DNA of 64,000 bases from Cristatella mucedo (lineage: Eukaryota; Bryozoa; Phylactolaemata; Cristatellidae), in contig WPIO01000100.1 in NCBI GenBank assembly GCA_009760855.2, positions 491,001 to 555,000 on the forward strand. Direction: 5' to 3'. The position numbers were made by a program, and so were the translations under genes. Under the pieces are notes generated by a model. The model saw nothing but the letters and a program-made list of their open reading frames with translations. It searched no databases and had not been told where the DNA came from. Positions 49,419 through 61,100 of the stretch are shown one piece after another (the stretch's first letter is position 1; the number at the start of each line of letters is the position of its first letter).

Positions 49419-49725
49419 TGTGCTTTGATTCGCCTTGCACGCAGAACGCTCGCACAGAACCAACACCAACAATTTATTCTACTACTCACAGAGCAGAGGG
49501 AGCACGACTTCACTCGCCCCTCTACCCCACTCTAGTCCCCTCTCCTCGCCCACGGCTGTGCCTTGGCCGACCCCGTTGGCGAATCCACCATCTGTTCAGG
49601 GTTAGTGGCCTGTCTAAGCCACATCACAGGCGGACCACAGCTTTGCAGCGTCGGTGATTCTCCTAACAGCTGTTTAAGAAAGGAGCGGTGAACCTGCATA
49701 TTATCAGACCGCAAATAATACTACA
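49419..49725 (-). mobile_element. LTR-like copy 3 of the TGTAGTT...AACTACA family
   Basis: Opens TGTGCTTTGATTCGCC, aligning with TGTAGTTTGGTTCGCC of copy 2. It then holds AACAATTTATTCTACTACTC (polyadenylation side), GGCCGACC...GGCGAATCCACC, CATCACAGGCGGACCACAGC and TTCTCCTAACAGCTGTTTAA, and ends near AATACTACA. No target duplication is evident (AATAA and ATTGC). Older than copies 1 and 2. Confidence 0.65.
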
Positions 49726-49729
49726 ATTG

Positions 49730-50460
49730 CATAACTTCCTCAGAGAACTTATTTCGTTTCTGGGCACTTTGCATATCCTGTAAAGGAAGCATGATCAAAT
49801 TGTTAGTGGCCACATGCGAAGCATCAAAAAGCAGAACATGGTTGGGGTGAAATGCACACTGCAAACACATAAAATGGGGTTAGTGGTAGCATGCAGTTTC
49901 AGCGTGCATAGAAACGCAAGGGACAAATCTCAAGGACCCACTAAATGCTAGCATTAAAGGTTGCGTTTCGTCAAGTCAGGGGACGTCGAGATGTCAGTCG
50001 GGAGTGAGTTCCAGGCTTTGGAAACATACGAACTAAAGGGACGGTCTCCGAAGGATTTGAAGCTCTCACTAAGTATAGCTAAATGATTTTATTCAGGAAA
50101 GCTAGTGGTACGGTGCTGAGCCTGTTGCGGAGAAGTTCTAATAAGTAGGTAGGAGCCAGAAAAGGAGACCTTAACGTGAGCACAGAACCTTGAGGTTGAT
50201 ACACTGCTTGATTGGGTGCCAGTATAACTCGGCGAAATGTGGCATGATGTGGCAAAGGCGACGCTCACGACAGACACGCCTAACTGCAGAGAGAATTTTG
50301 CACCAACTGTAATCACGTGATTGCAAAAGCAGGGAGACCTGCAGACAGAGAGTTACAGAATTCGAGACGGGATGTCACAAATGCATGGACCAATTAGGAT
50401 GTAGTATGCCTGTCTAAGCAAGCCCGGGTTTTAGCAATGTTATGCACACAAATAATATAT
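49730..50460 (-). mobile_element. CR1-A LINE 3' half (minus strand)
   Basis: The tail on the plus strand is AGAGAACTTATTTCGTTTC. UTR words and CGGGAGTGAGTTCCAGGCTT follow, then GGTACGGTGCTGAGCCTGTT, GCGACGCTCACGACAGACAC and CCCGGGTTTTAGCAATGTTA. Decayed; ends abruptly in the HNIAKI block. Confidence 0.85.
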
Positions 50461-50479
50461 ACATTGCGTATTTAATTCA

Positions 50480-50640
50480 TTAGTTTAGCACCCTAAGAGA
50501 ACTGAATTTCTATTCAAGCTCTTCACATATGCCGCGGGACTCAAGCCAACGACCTCAGACATTTCACTGCATTCATTTTGACCTTGGTCGAGGCGAGCAC
50601 CGTAACGACTGGGCTTAGCCAGCACCAGCATGTTGCCTGC
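50480..50640 (-). mobile_element. SINE A, copy 4 (minus strand)
   Basis: Tail on the plus strand: AGAGAACTGAATTTCTATTC. Then ATGCCGCGGGACTCAAGCC (B-box, minus), CTTGGTCGAGGCGAGCACCG and ACTGGGCTTAGCCAGCA (head). An extra stretch of about 30 bp lies between the boxes. Confidence 0.75.
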
Positions 50641-51025
50641 AGATCTCAGATCCTCTCAGCAATCAGGGTGCAGAGTCTTATCTGCGAAGGTACCAGCCAC
50701 ATCAGCATTAAATCTGTTCGTCGATCTTAGCTTTGGTAAACGGCCAGCACAGCTAATTTGAATGCGTAAGTGGTTTTTAATTCCTTATCTTGACGCTGCT
50801 TCTAGAAGCCATCGACCCGCAAACTCGCCATGACTCTTTAGATCTACTTAACATGAATGATCAGTTTTGAAAATGATTGTGTGATCACAGCATTTGCACA
50901 GAGTATCGCCCTCTGGTACCCTTCATGGATTTTCTTGCAACGAAAGGGGACTTGTGCACCTCGCTCTGCCCCCACCCTGTTAGCGAATCTCAGATTATCA
51001 AAGCTTGAAAAGCAATGTAGCAGAG
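50641..51025. other. No recognised feature
   Basis: Left flank of the inverted array; no shared sequence with the right flank beyond 55410. Confidence 0.45.
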
Positions 51026-51028
51026 TAA

Positions 51029-52440
51029 AGAAACTGTCAGGTTCGACGAATTACCGGAATCCAACGCAATCCCCCAAAATCCATCTAATTAGGCTTACAC
51101 TTATAAGAAATGAGCGTTGGCGAGCTAAGATTTTGCGGTTATATTGTAGTACACGTTTAAATTTATCTTTCCACCAAATTTCATGTCGCTGCGCCCACGC
51201 CCACTTATGCCAATGAGTTTCGAAGCCAGACGCCTGTACATATGTCCATTCTAGTTTCCGTCAAATTCACCACAGGTCGGCCGCGAACCGCTGCAAAAAG
51301 TTTGAAATATCAGACTACCCTACACGTATAATTTACCCAGACAATTTCCCCGAGATTCCGCTCACGCATTCTCACGACGTCCACTAAAATAAGATTGCAG
51401 TCCTCTTGGCCAGTACCACAATCCACTGCATTTCACCGTGCAACGACAAAATTCTGTTTGAAAAGCTCATTTTTGATTGTATATGACAGCACACTCTGCG
51501 AAAATTGCACTTAAAAAATTTCACTTGCATTGGCTCGGCAGTTCTCGTGCAACGTGCTGCAATCGACTGCAGTAAGCCGGGCCAATACCGCAATCCACTT
51601 CAATCCACCGAATCCACTGCATACAAAATTGAAATAGATTGTGCCGAGCTCCAGTTTGTATTGCATATTAAAATGCACCGTGCTGTGTGCACAATCACGT
51701 AGAATAACAAAATTGTGCTTCCTCACACTGTGACAATGGGCGGTGGATCGCCTGAAATGACCTGGGATACTACCGCAATCCACTCTATTCCACTGCAAAT
51801 CATCCTCAAATCGCCATCGCTGAGCTCTAATTTACATTGCACATAGGACTAGACTCAGTTCAAAGTGCACCCACACAATTTTTCTCATTATGTACACGCG
51901 TTCGCATGCAATGAATTGCAGTTGACTGCAACGGCCCGGTCCCATACCTCAATCCACCTCAATCCGCAGAAATACGATGCAATCCGCCGCACAGCAACCG
52001 GAACGCGTACACTAGAAGCTCTAGTTATGATTACATGCTGCTCTACTCTTCGGTTATTGTGTACTCGCATAACTTCACCGTACTTGTATCGACCATTCTG
52101 CAGCAATGCACTGCAACTGCCCGGGCCAGTACGTCAATCCACCGAAACCCGCCGGAAAAGACCGGAATACGTACACTTTAAGCTCTAATAGCGATTGCAC
52201 GTTGCTCTAATTTTCGGTTATTGCGTGATCGTACAATTTAACTACAATTTTCTCGACCGTTTGGCAGCAATGCACTGGAATTGACTGCAATGGCACTAGC
52301 CAATACGGCAATCTACAGTAATCTGATGCAAAATGCCCCGAAATTGGAGTCGCAAAGCTTCAATTTTGAATGCATGTTACAAAGCACACTGGTTAAAGTC
52401 AACCACATCATTTTAAGCAATTGTGCTCGAACAATCTCGG
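51029..52440 (+). repeat. Left arm of the inverted array
   Basis: About eight units in direct orientation. Identity with the right arm is near complete from about 51300 to 52330, falls to roughly 94% by 52440, and is lower with indels between 51029 and 51295. The first shared word is TCAGGTTC(G/A)ACGAATTACC. Confidence 0.85.
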
Positions 52441-53999
52441 GCAAGGCATGGCAGTCTACGGCAATGGCTCTGCTCGAAGCAGCAATACACTACAATCCGT
52501 GGCAAGTCGACCACAGATTGGCTGCACGAAGTGCCAATAGTCATCGCATTTCATGTTTCTTTGTCTAAAAGTGAAATCCTACGACTTTCAAGCTATTTTA
52601 AAGGTTAATTGTCAACAATGCATGGCAACCGACAGCAATGGCAGGGACCAGTACCGCAATCCGTGGCAAATCGACGAGAAATCGGCTGCACCAAGCTCCA
52701 ATTCTCATCCCACGTAGCTTCTCACTGTGCGAGCACGTATTTCAACCCTTTCAACCAGCTCTGACCATTCAGTCTTGGGGAATGCATGGCAAGCAACGGC
52801 AATGGCCCGGGCAAGTAGGGCAATCTATTATGATCTATCACAAATCACTGGAAAGTGACTGGGCCAAGACCAAATTTATCTTACCTGTCACAGCGCACTG
52901 TGTTTAAAGTGCAACCACATCCTTTTGTCCTATTGCGGTCGTACAATCGCCAGCATTGAATGGCAATCGACAGCAATGGCCAGGCCAATACCCCAATTCA
53001 CGGAAAATTGAAGAGAAATTGGCAGTGCGAATCCCCAATTGCCATTACATATAACATTCTCCTGCCTACAAAGTAAAACCGTGGCATTTTCAAGATGCTT
53101 TGTTCGTTAACTGTCAGCAACGCAATGCACGGCAATCCACAGCAGTGGTAGGGGCCGATAGCGCAATCCGTGGAAAATTGACAAGATTGGCTGCAATAAA
53201 CTGTAACTCTCATTCCACGTAACATGTACCTGTGCGTGCGAATAATTTTCCCCCGTTGTACGCGTTCAATCGACGGCAACGCGCGGCAATCGACGGTAAT
53301 GGCCCGGGAAATACGTAAATCCATAACGGTCCGTTACAAATGGACCGACAGTTGCTGAAAGAAGCTCCAACTTTTCTTGCGTATTGCACTACACTGCATT
53401 ACAAGTGCTTCCACATCCTTTCAAACAATCGAAAACGGCACAATCGATGGCAATGCATGGCAATCGACGGCAATGGCCCAGCCTCTACCGTAATCTGTTT
53501 CAAATTTGCTGTAAATCGGCTGTTTGAGTTTGTAATTGTCCTACCACATAACGCTTATTATGGGTGCACATACTGTCGTTTTGCGCTTTCAACCTTGGGC
53601 AAAGCATGGCAATCGACGGCATAAGCCTGAGACCATACAGTAATCTATGAATGTCTGTTACAATTACAAACAAAGCTGGTCGGAGAAAATCAATTTTTTT
53701 TGGGTAACAGTGTGCCGTATTAAAAGTGCAACCACATTCTTTCAACCAATCGTGAACGTACATGCGAGGGCAATCGACGGTAACGGCCTGGAAAAATACG
53801 GAAATCTGCAAGTCCACTAAAAGTAGACTCGACGCTGCTGGGCAACGCTCCCACTTAGATTTCTCGTTCGTGTATACTCTATTTTTGGTGCACCGAGGAA
53901 ATTTCATTAGTAATATTAGCTCTCGGTCAATGCATTTCAATCAACGGCAATGGCCCATGCCAATACAGCAATCTTCTGCAATCCGTCGCAAATTGTACG

Positions 54000-55410
54000 A
54001 GATTGTACGAGCGAGATTGCTTAAAATGATCTGGTTGACTTTAACCAGTGTGCTTTGTAACATGCATTCAAAGTTGGAGCTTTGCGACTCCAATTTCGGG
54101 GCATTTTGCATCAGATTACTGTAGATTGCCGTATTGGCTAGTGCCATTGCAGTCAATTCCAGTGCATTGCTGCCAAACGGTCGAGAAAATTGTAGTTAAA
54201 TTGTACGATCACGCAATAACCGAAAATTAGAGCAACGTGCAATCGCTATTAGAGCTTAAAGTGTACGTATTCCGGTCTTTTCCGGCGGGTTTCGGTGGAT
54301 TGACGTACTGGCCCGGGCAGTTGCAGTGCATTGCTGCAGAATGGTCGATACAAGTACGGTGAAGTTATGCGAGTACACAATAACCGAAGAGTAGAGCAGC
54401 ATGTAATCATAACTAGAGCTTCTAGTGTACGCGTTCCGGTTGCTGTGCGGCGGATTGCATCGTATTTCTGCGGATTGAGGTGGATTGAGGTATGGGACCG
54501 GGCCGTTGCAGTCAACTGCAATTCATTGCATGCGAACGCGTGTACATAATGAGAAAAATTGTGTGGGTGCACTTTGAACTGAGTCTAGTCCTATGTGCAA
54601 TGTAAATTAGAGCTCAGCGATGGCGATTTGAGGATGATTTGCAGTGGAATAGAGTGGATTGCGGTAGTATCCCAGGTCATTTCAGGCGATCCACCGCCCA
54701 TTGTCACAGTGTGAGGAAGCACAATTTTGTTATTCTACGTGATTGTGCACACAGCACGGTGCATTTTAATATGCAATACAAACTGGAGCTCGGCACAATC
54801 TATTTCAATTTTGTATGCGGTGGATTCGGTGGATTGGAGTGGATTGCGGTATTGGCCCGGCTTACTGCAGTCGATTGCAGCACGTTGCACGAGAACTGCC
54901 GAGCCAATGCAAGTGAAATTTTTTAAGTGCAATTTTCGCAGAGTGTGCTGTCATATACAATCAAAAATGAGCTTTTCAAACAGAATTTTGTCGTTGCACG
55001 GTGAAATGCAGTGGATTGTGGTACTGGCCAAGAGGACTGCAATCTTATTTTAGTGGACGTCGTGAGAATGCGTGAGCGGAATCTCGGGGAAATTGTCTGG
55101 GTAAATTGTACGTGTGGGGTAGTCTGATATTTCAAACTTTTTGTAGCTGTGCGCGGCCGACTTGTGGTGGATTTGACGGGTACTAGAATGGATTTTGGTG
55201 GATTGCGGTGATTCGTGGTACAGGCGTCGGGCGTCAAAGCTCATTTTCGTAAGTGCACGTGCTCGAAGCGACATGTATTTTTGGACAGACAAGATTGAAC
55301 GTGTCCTACAATATCAGCGCAAAATCTTAGCTCGGCAACGCTAGTTTCTGCTCGGTGTTAGCCTAATTAGAATGGATTGTGGTAATTCGTTGAACCTGAA
55401 ATGGTCTACT
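54000..55410 (-). repeat. Right arm of the inverted array
   Basis: Reverse complement of the left arm. A base-by-base mirror holds from 53997 to about 55140; the outer 270 bp carries several small indels, for example about 20 bp near 55205 absent from the left arm. Confidence 0.85.
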
Positions 55411-55439
55411 GACAGAACAGCATCTTTTAAATGCAGCAG

Positions 55440-55575
55440 GAGAGCTTCGCTGGCTCGCACCCAACCGTCCCCCGCAGAGGGCGAAGTCTGATTGCCTACC
55501 GTCGGACTCAAACCCACGCCCTGGATTGTTAAGTGCATCCACCTTACTTACCGCTAGACTAGGACACGAGGCCTT
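55440..55575 (-). mobile_element. tRNA-derived SINE head (family D)
   Basis: Minus strand: A-box TAGTCTAGCGGTAAG, B-box GGGTTTGAGTCCGAC about 50 bases on, then a short body to about 55440. A related head is at 57285-57350. It sits immediately outside the right arm of the inverted array. Confidence 0.6.
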
Positions 55576-56352
55576 AAGTTGATGGCCGCTCGGTGCACTT
55601 TGGATACTTGGCTCTCTGCCGTCTCAGCTGTAGCCCCGCCCCCTTTGGAACCCGCAGTCTATCGTGGCTATCGTGGTCGGCCGCGCGGCGATCGAAGCCG
55701 CGTCGTGCCCCCTCCCCCCCCCCGACAAGGCCGCCTACTCGCTATCGCGCGCCATTGTCTGACCTTGATCCTTAGATTTATCAGACTATTGACACTCGCT
55801 CGACGTTCACCTTCGACAGGAGAGCTTCAATTCGAGCACTCTTCGCCGCGATCGAGAGCATGGCAGCGGCAGACTTGATCGGCGGGGTAAGCCGTATGCG
55901 ATAGAGCGGGTGCGACCTGTGCAACTGACCGTCGCCGCGAGCACTCGGCGTAGTTCGTGCCTCTTCCTCCTCCTCCTCCTCCTCCTCCTCCTCTCACTCC
56001 TCCTCGGAGGAGGAGTGAGAGGAGGATGCCTCCGCTCGAGCGGCCATCTCGACGCCGCAGCCCGGGCGTCGTGTGCGCAAAGGACCTTGACCGACAGGCG
56101 GCGGCGTCCAGTTGATCGGCGGCGGCGACGGGTTTAAGGCCAGGGCGCTTCTCTCACTGTCGACTCGTTCGCCCAGCGCTCGCGGCAATTGCAGATTTGC
56201 AGCCCGCTCGGGGCCACAGCTTGCCACCAGGCGAGCTGCCGCTAGCGCCGCCCGCCCGCCCGCCCATGCGCAAGCGAAGGGGAGAGCGCTCTCGCCTCTC
56301 GCTTCCGCCGCCGCCGCCGCGCTCGCGGACGCCAGCGCTCGCCGCTTTGCAG
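55576..56352 (+). promoter_or_regulatory. CpG-rich upstream region of the sphingomyelinase gene
   Basis: GC-rich with frequent CpG and CGGCGGC motifs. Contains a (CTC)n run at 55966-55990 and a long hairpin at 55986-56026. It probably includes promoter and 5' UTR; the transcription start cannot be fixed. An in-frame upstream ATG at 56266 would add 29 residues to the protein. Confidence 0.45.
55986..56026. repeat. Perfect 20-bp inverted repeat with 1-base loop
   Basis: TCCTCCTCTCACTCCTCCTC, a single G, then its exact complement. It extends the (CTC)n microsatellite into a snap-back (GAG)n, about 340 bp upstream of the sphingomyelinase ATG. Confidence 0.95.
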
Positions 56353-56739
56353 ATGAGGAGAAAGGACGGCGGCGTCGCGCAGAAGGATGCGCGGCGCCCG
56401 GCGGCCGATCCTACTCCCGCTCCTTCGCCGCCAGCTCCTCTTCTGCTCCTCCTGCTCCTGGCTGCAACCTCCTCGGCCGTCGCTCTGCCGACGTCGCGCT
56501 CGTCGTCCTTGGAGTGGCTGACCGCCGTCGCCGGAAATGCCGTCGCCGGAAATGCCGGCGGCGGCGGCCCGCCCGCCCTCGGTCGCTGCGACGTGTGCAG
56601 GGTTGTTTTCTCCGTCGTCGACGTCGCTTTCCAAGCTAACTCCACCGAGAAGGACATCGTCGTGCTGGTGCAGCGAATATGCGTCTTCCTGCGCATCGAA
56701 GATCGCGACGTCTGCGGCGCCGTGGTGCTCGAGTTCAAG
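56353..56739 (+). CDS. SMPD1: SMPD1 exon 1: signal peptide and first saposin half
   Basis: ATG at 56353 is preferred because it puts the hydrophobic run APLLLLLLLAATSSAVALP at residues 28-46; ATG 56266 is an in-frame alternative. CDVCRVVFSVVDVAF, IVVLVQRICVFL and DVCGAVVLEFK are the first three saposin helices with Cys pairs. Ends GAGTTCAAG with donor GTCGAG at 56740, phase 0. An (CG)n-like stretch follows in the intron. Confidence 0.9.
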
Positions 56740-58069
56740 GTCGAGCGGCGGCAGTGCGAGCGCGCGCGCGCGCGTGCGTGCGAGCGCCCCGGCTCTTCCG
56801 TCCTGGTCGGATTGGCGGCGCCCGCGAGGTCCTTGCTTGAACCTAGGCCACATTTTTGTTTTACAAAAATCTGACGCCTGCGCGCGTTCGGCCAGCTGTT
56901 GCCTGGGTAAGTGAAACTCACGCTGGACCTGGGCTGGTGGCGCCTGGCCATGACCTTTGGCGCCTACTGGAATATTCGCTGTGAGAAACGGGCGTTTGCC
57001 TGTTGGACCGAGAGATTTTTTAGAATTTTCTGCCTCTTTGGCGCCTAGGACCCGGGCTCAACTCCCACGAAAATCGAGATATAGCGTTCGTGTTTCAAAA
57101 AAAGCACCCTTGAATACGCGTTCGCTCGTTTTGCACCAGGTCCGCGTGCGTTGGCTAAGCCTTCATTTTAAGCTTTCACCTATCGCGCCGGATGTGCCCT
57201 GGAATGCAAGTGCAGACTGTTTTCGAAATGCACACTCCTCGCCAGTCTTAAAGTTGACTTTAAGGACGCAGCACTGGGCCTTCGTCTAGGGCAAGGCGCT
57301 CATACTCTACAACCCAGAACGAGGATTTGAGTCCAGCTGCGGGCAATTATTTATTGCCCCTTGCAAGTTCTAGCGCCCTTCTGCGTCTAAATAGACGAAG
57401 CTATTGAATAAGCTGACCTTCTCTTTTCTTAATTAAACCAGTAGGAGTACTCCTAGGACTTTGAAAACATTGGCCGTGCGTAAAGATCGCCAATGTACTA
57501 CACAGACAACGAAAAGAAAAGCTATTAAAATTGGGTGAAACTTTTATTTAATCAGCATAATGAGTTTGTCAGCCAAGTAGAATTCCCGCTCAGCGTCAGA
57601 GCTATTCGCTGGTTGGCTGCTTCGCATGCTCGCTCGATACCGTGCTGCAGCCGAAATTGAGTTCTCGGCATGCTCAAAAGTGACCTGCACACAGGCGCTC
57701 AAGCTATTTATTAGCGAAAAAGCCCAGTGGCTTTCTTTGTCTTTCCAAAGAGCGAATTTCTGAAAGTCATTCTGGAGGGAGCCTTGACACCCGAGCAGGC
57801 GTGCGGCTTTCTAAGCGGCGGCAGCTGCGCTTCGCCGTACACGCCCAAGGAGAACTGGACCGTGGCACTTCCTCCGGTTCCAAAGCCACCCGTTAAGCCA
57901 CCGATGCCTCCGCAGGTACGGCATCGGCGCACGAGCACCTCCGCAGCGACTTTCCCGCAGGTGCGCTGCGAATGAAAGTTTCCACGCACGCGGCTAGCGT
58001 TCGCGGCTAGCGGTGGCGCCTGGCGTCCGGATAACGATGCCTGCTCGCCCGAGAGCATCGTGCTTCTCA

Positions 58070-58152
<83 letters not shown>

Positions 58153-61100
58153 GGCGGCGGCTTTTCGCGACGGCGGACGGCGGCTTGGCCGTTGAAGCCC
58201 GGCTCGCCGACGGTGCGAGTTCTGCACATATCCGACCTGCACTACGACGCTCAGTACACGCCCGGAGCGAACGCCTACTGCGACGACCCGCTCTGCTGCC
58301 GCTCCTCGAACGGAGTGCCGAGTAAGTCGCGCTTCGCCCGTGCGAAGGAAGTAGAGAGAGAGAGAGGGGTGGAGAAGCCGCTCGCGCGCGCGCGATGGAG
58401 GCGCAGCGTCGCGCGAATGTGCCGCGCGCCAGGTCGCAGCGAGCGCGGCGGCGGCTGCGCCAGCCAATGCTGAGCTGCATTTCGCGTCTCGTTAAAAGAA
58501 AAGCCGCAGTGAGCGAGCGAGCGAGCGAGCGAGCGAGAGAGAGCAATGCCCGTATTTCCGCCTAAAGGGTGCCCACGAAATCGGCGGGTAGCCGCGGTCC
58601 TTTAAAGTTACTAGAGCGTGCGGAGCTTACTACGAGGTAAGACGATGGCGGCCTCATCGCCGGTGGCGATGAGATTAATATTTTTCTTTTTAAAAGGATA
58701 TTAGGGAAAAGTAGACACTGGATGAGAGGACGCGAAGCCCTGCCCTTACGGTCAGCGTGAGACTTCTGTACTCGCCGCCGAAGGAACCATTGCAAAATCC
58801 GGATTTTGACGGACACATCGCGTCCGTTCAAACTTTCCGGCCCCAGCGGGAGCGCCTGCGTATTAAATGGCGCTCGCTGCCGCGAGCGTCGTAGCGCACG
58901 CCTCCGTGCCTCCGCAAGCCGGCGTCCCCTAGCCAGTACGTCGAATTCGTGTCCCAGCGCATTCTAGCCCGGACAGAGTAGTCCTGTAAAGAAATTCAGA
59001 GCAGCGCGTTCCCTAAATGCAGTCGTCGCCTGGAACGGGTAGTTCCGGACAAGAAAATCCGGGCTTTCACGGCGACTCTTGCTTCCTACCTTCTTCTGTC
59101 CTAGTTTGGTCTTCCTTTTTGTAGGAAGTTTACACGGCCAGTCTTCCTGTAAGTCTTATCACTTCCCTACTCGCTCCGCCTCCTGGCCCTCCGACATGCA
59201 CCTCCCGGTCAATTGCGACCGTTCACGATTGCTTTTATCGTCCGCCGCTGCATCTTTATTTGATGTTGTGCGACTAGCTTGTAGATAAACATAGACATGG
59301 ACGCTGTCGTCACTGCTTCGACGATTTTGCCGGATGAGTCGTCTGCAGCGCTTTTCATAACAATGAAGAATTCGCATCCTTGATCGCGTCTACGATTGGT
59401 CGTTTGCTAAGTCTTGACTGAGTCTTGTCTAAGGAGTAGAACCACGTTTGGCTGCCGAGTCTTCGCTTAGTCTTCGTTAAGTCCTGGACCGCCCCCTAAG
59501 TATTGATGACGTTTACGCCGAAGACTCGAGTAGGTAGGAAGCAACACTCGCAGCATAAGCCAGGGGCGGAAGCTACACACCGCACGGGGACGCAGGACGC
59601 CAGCCGACCTGAACTCACTCGGCTGCCCGGTTTGGCCCAGCGGCTAAGGAGGTCGTCTTTAACGACTGAGGTCAAGGTGATCGCATTTTCTGACCGAGAT
59701 CGAGGGCTCGAGGCCTACGGCATATGCGAAGCCCCGGAATAAAGATTAGGTCATCTAACAGTGCTACGAAAATAAATTACATTTAATTATTACCGAATAA
59801 CTAATCGACTATGCTTTCTTTGCAGCAGCATATGTAAAGAGCCTTGAAAGAGACAAAGTTCTCTGAGCGCGCTAGACAAACGTATTATTGATTACTATTA
59901 TCTAATAGCTAATGATTTGCGCAGCAAATTTGGCATGCAGAGATGCCTGTCGAGTCGCGTACTCATCGAAGCGCCCCATCCACCTCCGGCTCGGCTGCGG
60001 AGCGGCGCCGCCGCCGCCGCCGAGGTGGGCTCGCTAGGCGCCCCGTGGGCGCGCGCCGGCGGCCGCCGCCGCCGTACCTCCGGACGCCGCAGCGTTTGGC
60101 GCGGGGCGCGGCGGCGGCCGCCGCAGCACGAGCGCGCAGCGATCGCTCCGCCGCCGCAGGCAATCCGGCCTACGGCGCGTGGAAGTTCGGCGACTACAGA
60201 AACTGCGACATGCCGCTGTGGACGATCGAAAGCATGTTCCAGCACGCAGCCAGCACGGGCAAGGTAGGACGGACGAAAGGCGGATCGGCCCGCCTGAGCG
60301 CGCGCGCCCGCCGGGACGAAATCGATGCCCCGCTACTCCGAGCCAAGTCTCTGAGGCAGCGACCGCAAATGGCCGACGTGCGAGAGGGCTCGGCCTCGAT
60401 CGGCCCCGTCCCATTACGATGTCCGCTCGTCTCTCGCACCAGTTCGACTTCGTCTATTGGACGGGCGACCTGCCGGCGCACAACATTTGGAATCAGAGCA
60501 GATCGGACCAGCTGACTTTGGTCAAGAATCTGACGCAACTGCTGCAGCAGTACTTCCCCGACAAGGTGATCTTCGCCGCCGTCGGAAATCACGAAAGCTC
60601 TCCCGTCAACAGGCAAGCGCCCCTCGGTCGCTCGCCGCGCGCTCGGCTCCGCGCCGCCGCGGCGCGGAGCCCCAGGCTCGCGGCGCGCTGCACACCCGAG
60701 AGCACGCTTAGGCGCGGTGGGTTCGCGCGAGGGGGGAGGCGCCCGAGGCTCGACGCGCCCGCACGCACGAGGCTGCGCACGCACGAGGCAGTTTCCTTTG
60801 CAGTTTCCCGCAGCCGTACGTGTCGGGCGACGAGGCCGTCAGCTGGCTGTACGACGCGCTGGCGGCGTCGTGGCTGCAGCTCGGCATTCCTGCGTCGGCG
60901 AGCGAAACTATAACCTAGTAAGTGCGCGCGCTACCTCGGCTCCGCCGCCGCCGCCGCCGCCGCAGCTGCGCGCAGCTCTGGAAACCGCGCCGCCGCTTCG
61001 CGGTCGTTGTTCACGGTCGCTAGACTTCTCGTGACCGTTGTCTCAGCTGCATGAATCCCCGAATTCAGTCCGATTGAAGACACCACCGGAAGCATCGGCG

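Larger units (their letters stand above)
51029..55410. repeat. Satellite-like tandem array with inverted terminal arms
   Basis: Units of about 150-185 bp are anchored by CAATCGACGGCAATGG and ACCGCAATCCAC-type words. Anchor positions at 51397, 51569, 51754, 51928, 52113, 52287, 52461, 52635, 52799, 52973, 53142, 53296, 53470, 53619, 53780 and 53947 give spacings of 149-185 bp. From about 54000 the units run in the opposite direction. The left arm 51029-52440 and right arm 54000-55410 are mirror images: a base at x pairs with one at 106437-x over 51300-52440 with almost no indels. The arms flank about 1.56 kb of further direct units. No protein-coding signal; equal open frames in both arms only reflect the duplication. 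Could be a satellite with an inverted duplication, or a foldback-type transposon with repeat-built terminal inverted repeats. Confidence 0.9.
58322..60159 (+). other. SMPD1 intron 3
   Basis: 1.84 kb. Holds a (GAGC)n tract at 58508-58540, SINE A copy 5 and a CR1-A tail. Acceptor CTCCGCCGCCGCAG. Confidence 0.8.

Noticed and set aside
51384-55053. Matching 60-108 codon open frames in both arms of the inverted array
   Set aside because: They are identical because the DNA is duplicated. They cross unit boundaries, occur on both strands and show no protein family, so they are not genes.
56154-56951. Long antisense open frames over SMPD1 exon 1
   Set aside because: GC-rich shadow frames of the exon on the opposite strand, with low-complexity composition and no domain.
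58060-58473. Polyglycine/alanine/proline open frames around 58.1 kb
   Set aside because: Products of translating the (GGC)n tract and flanking intron; the real coding frame starts at the exon 3 acceptor 58198.
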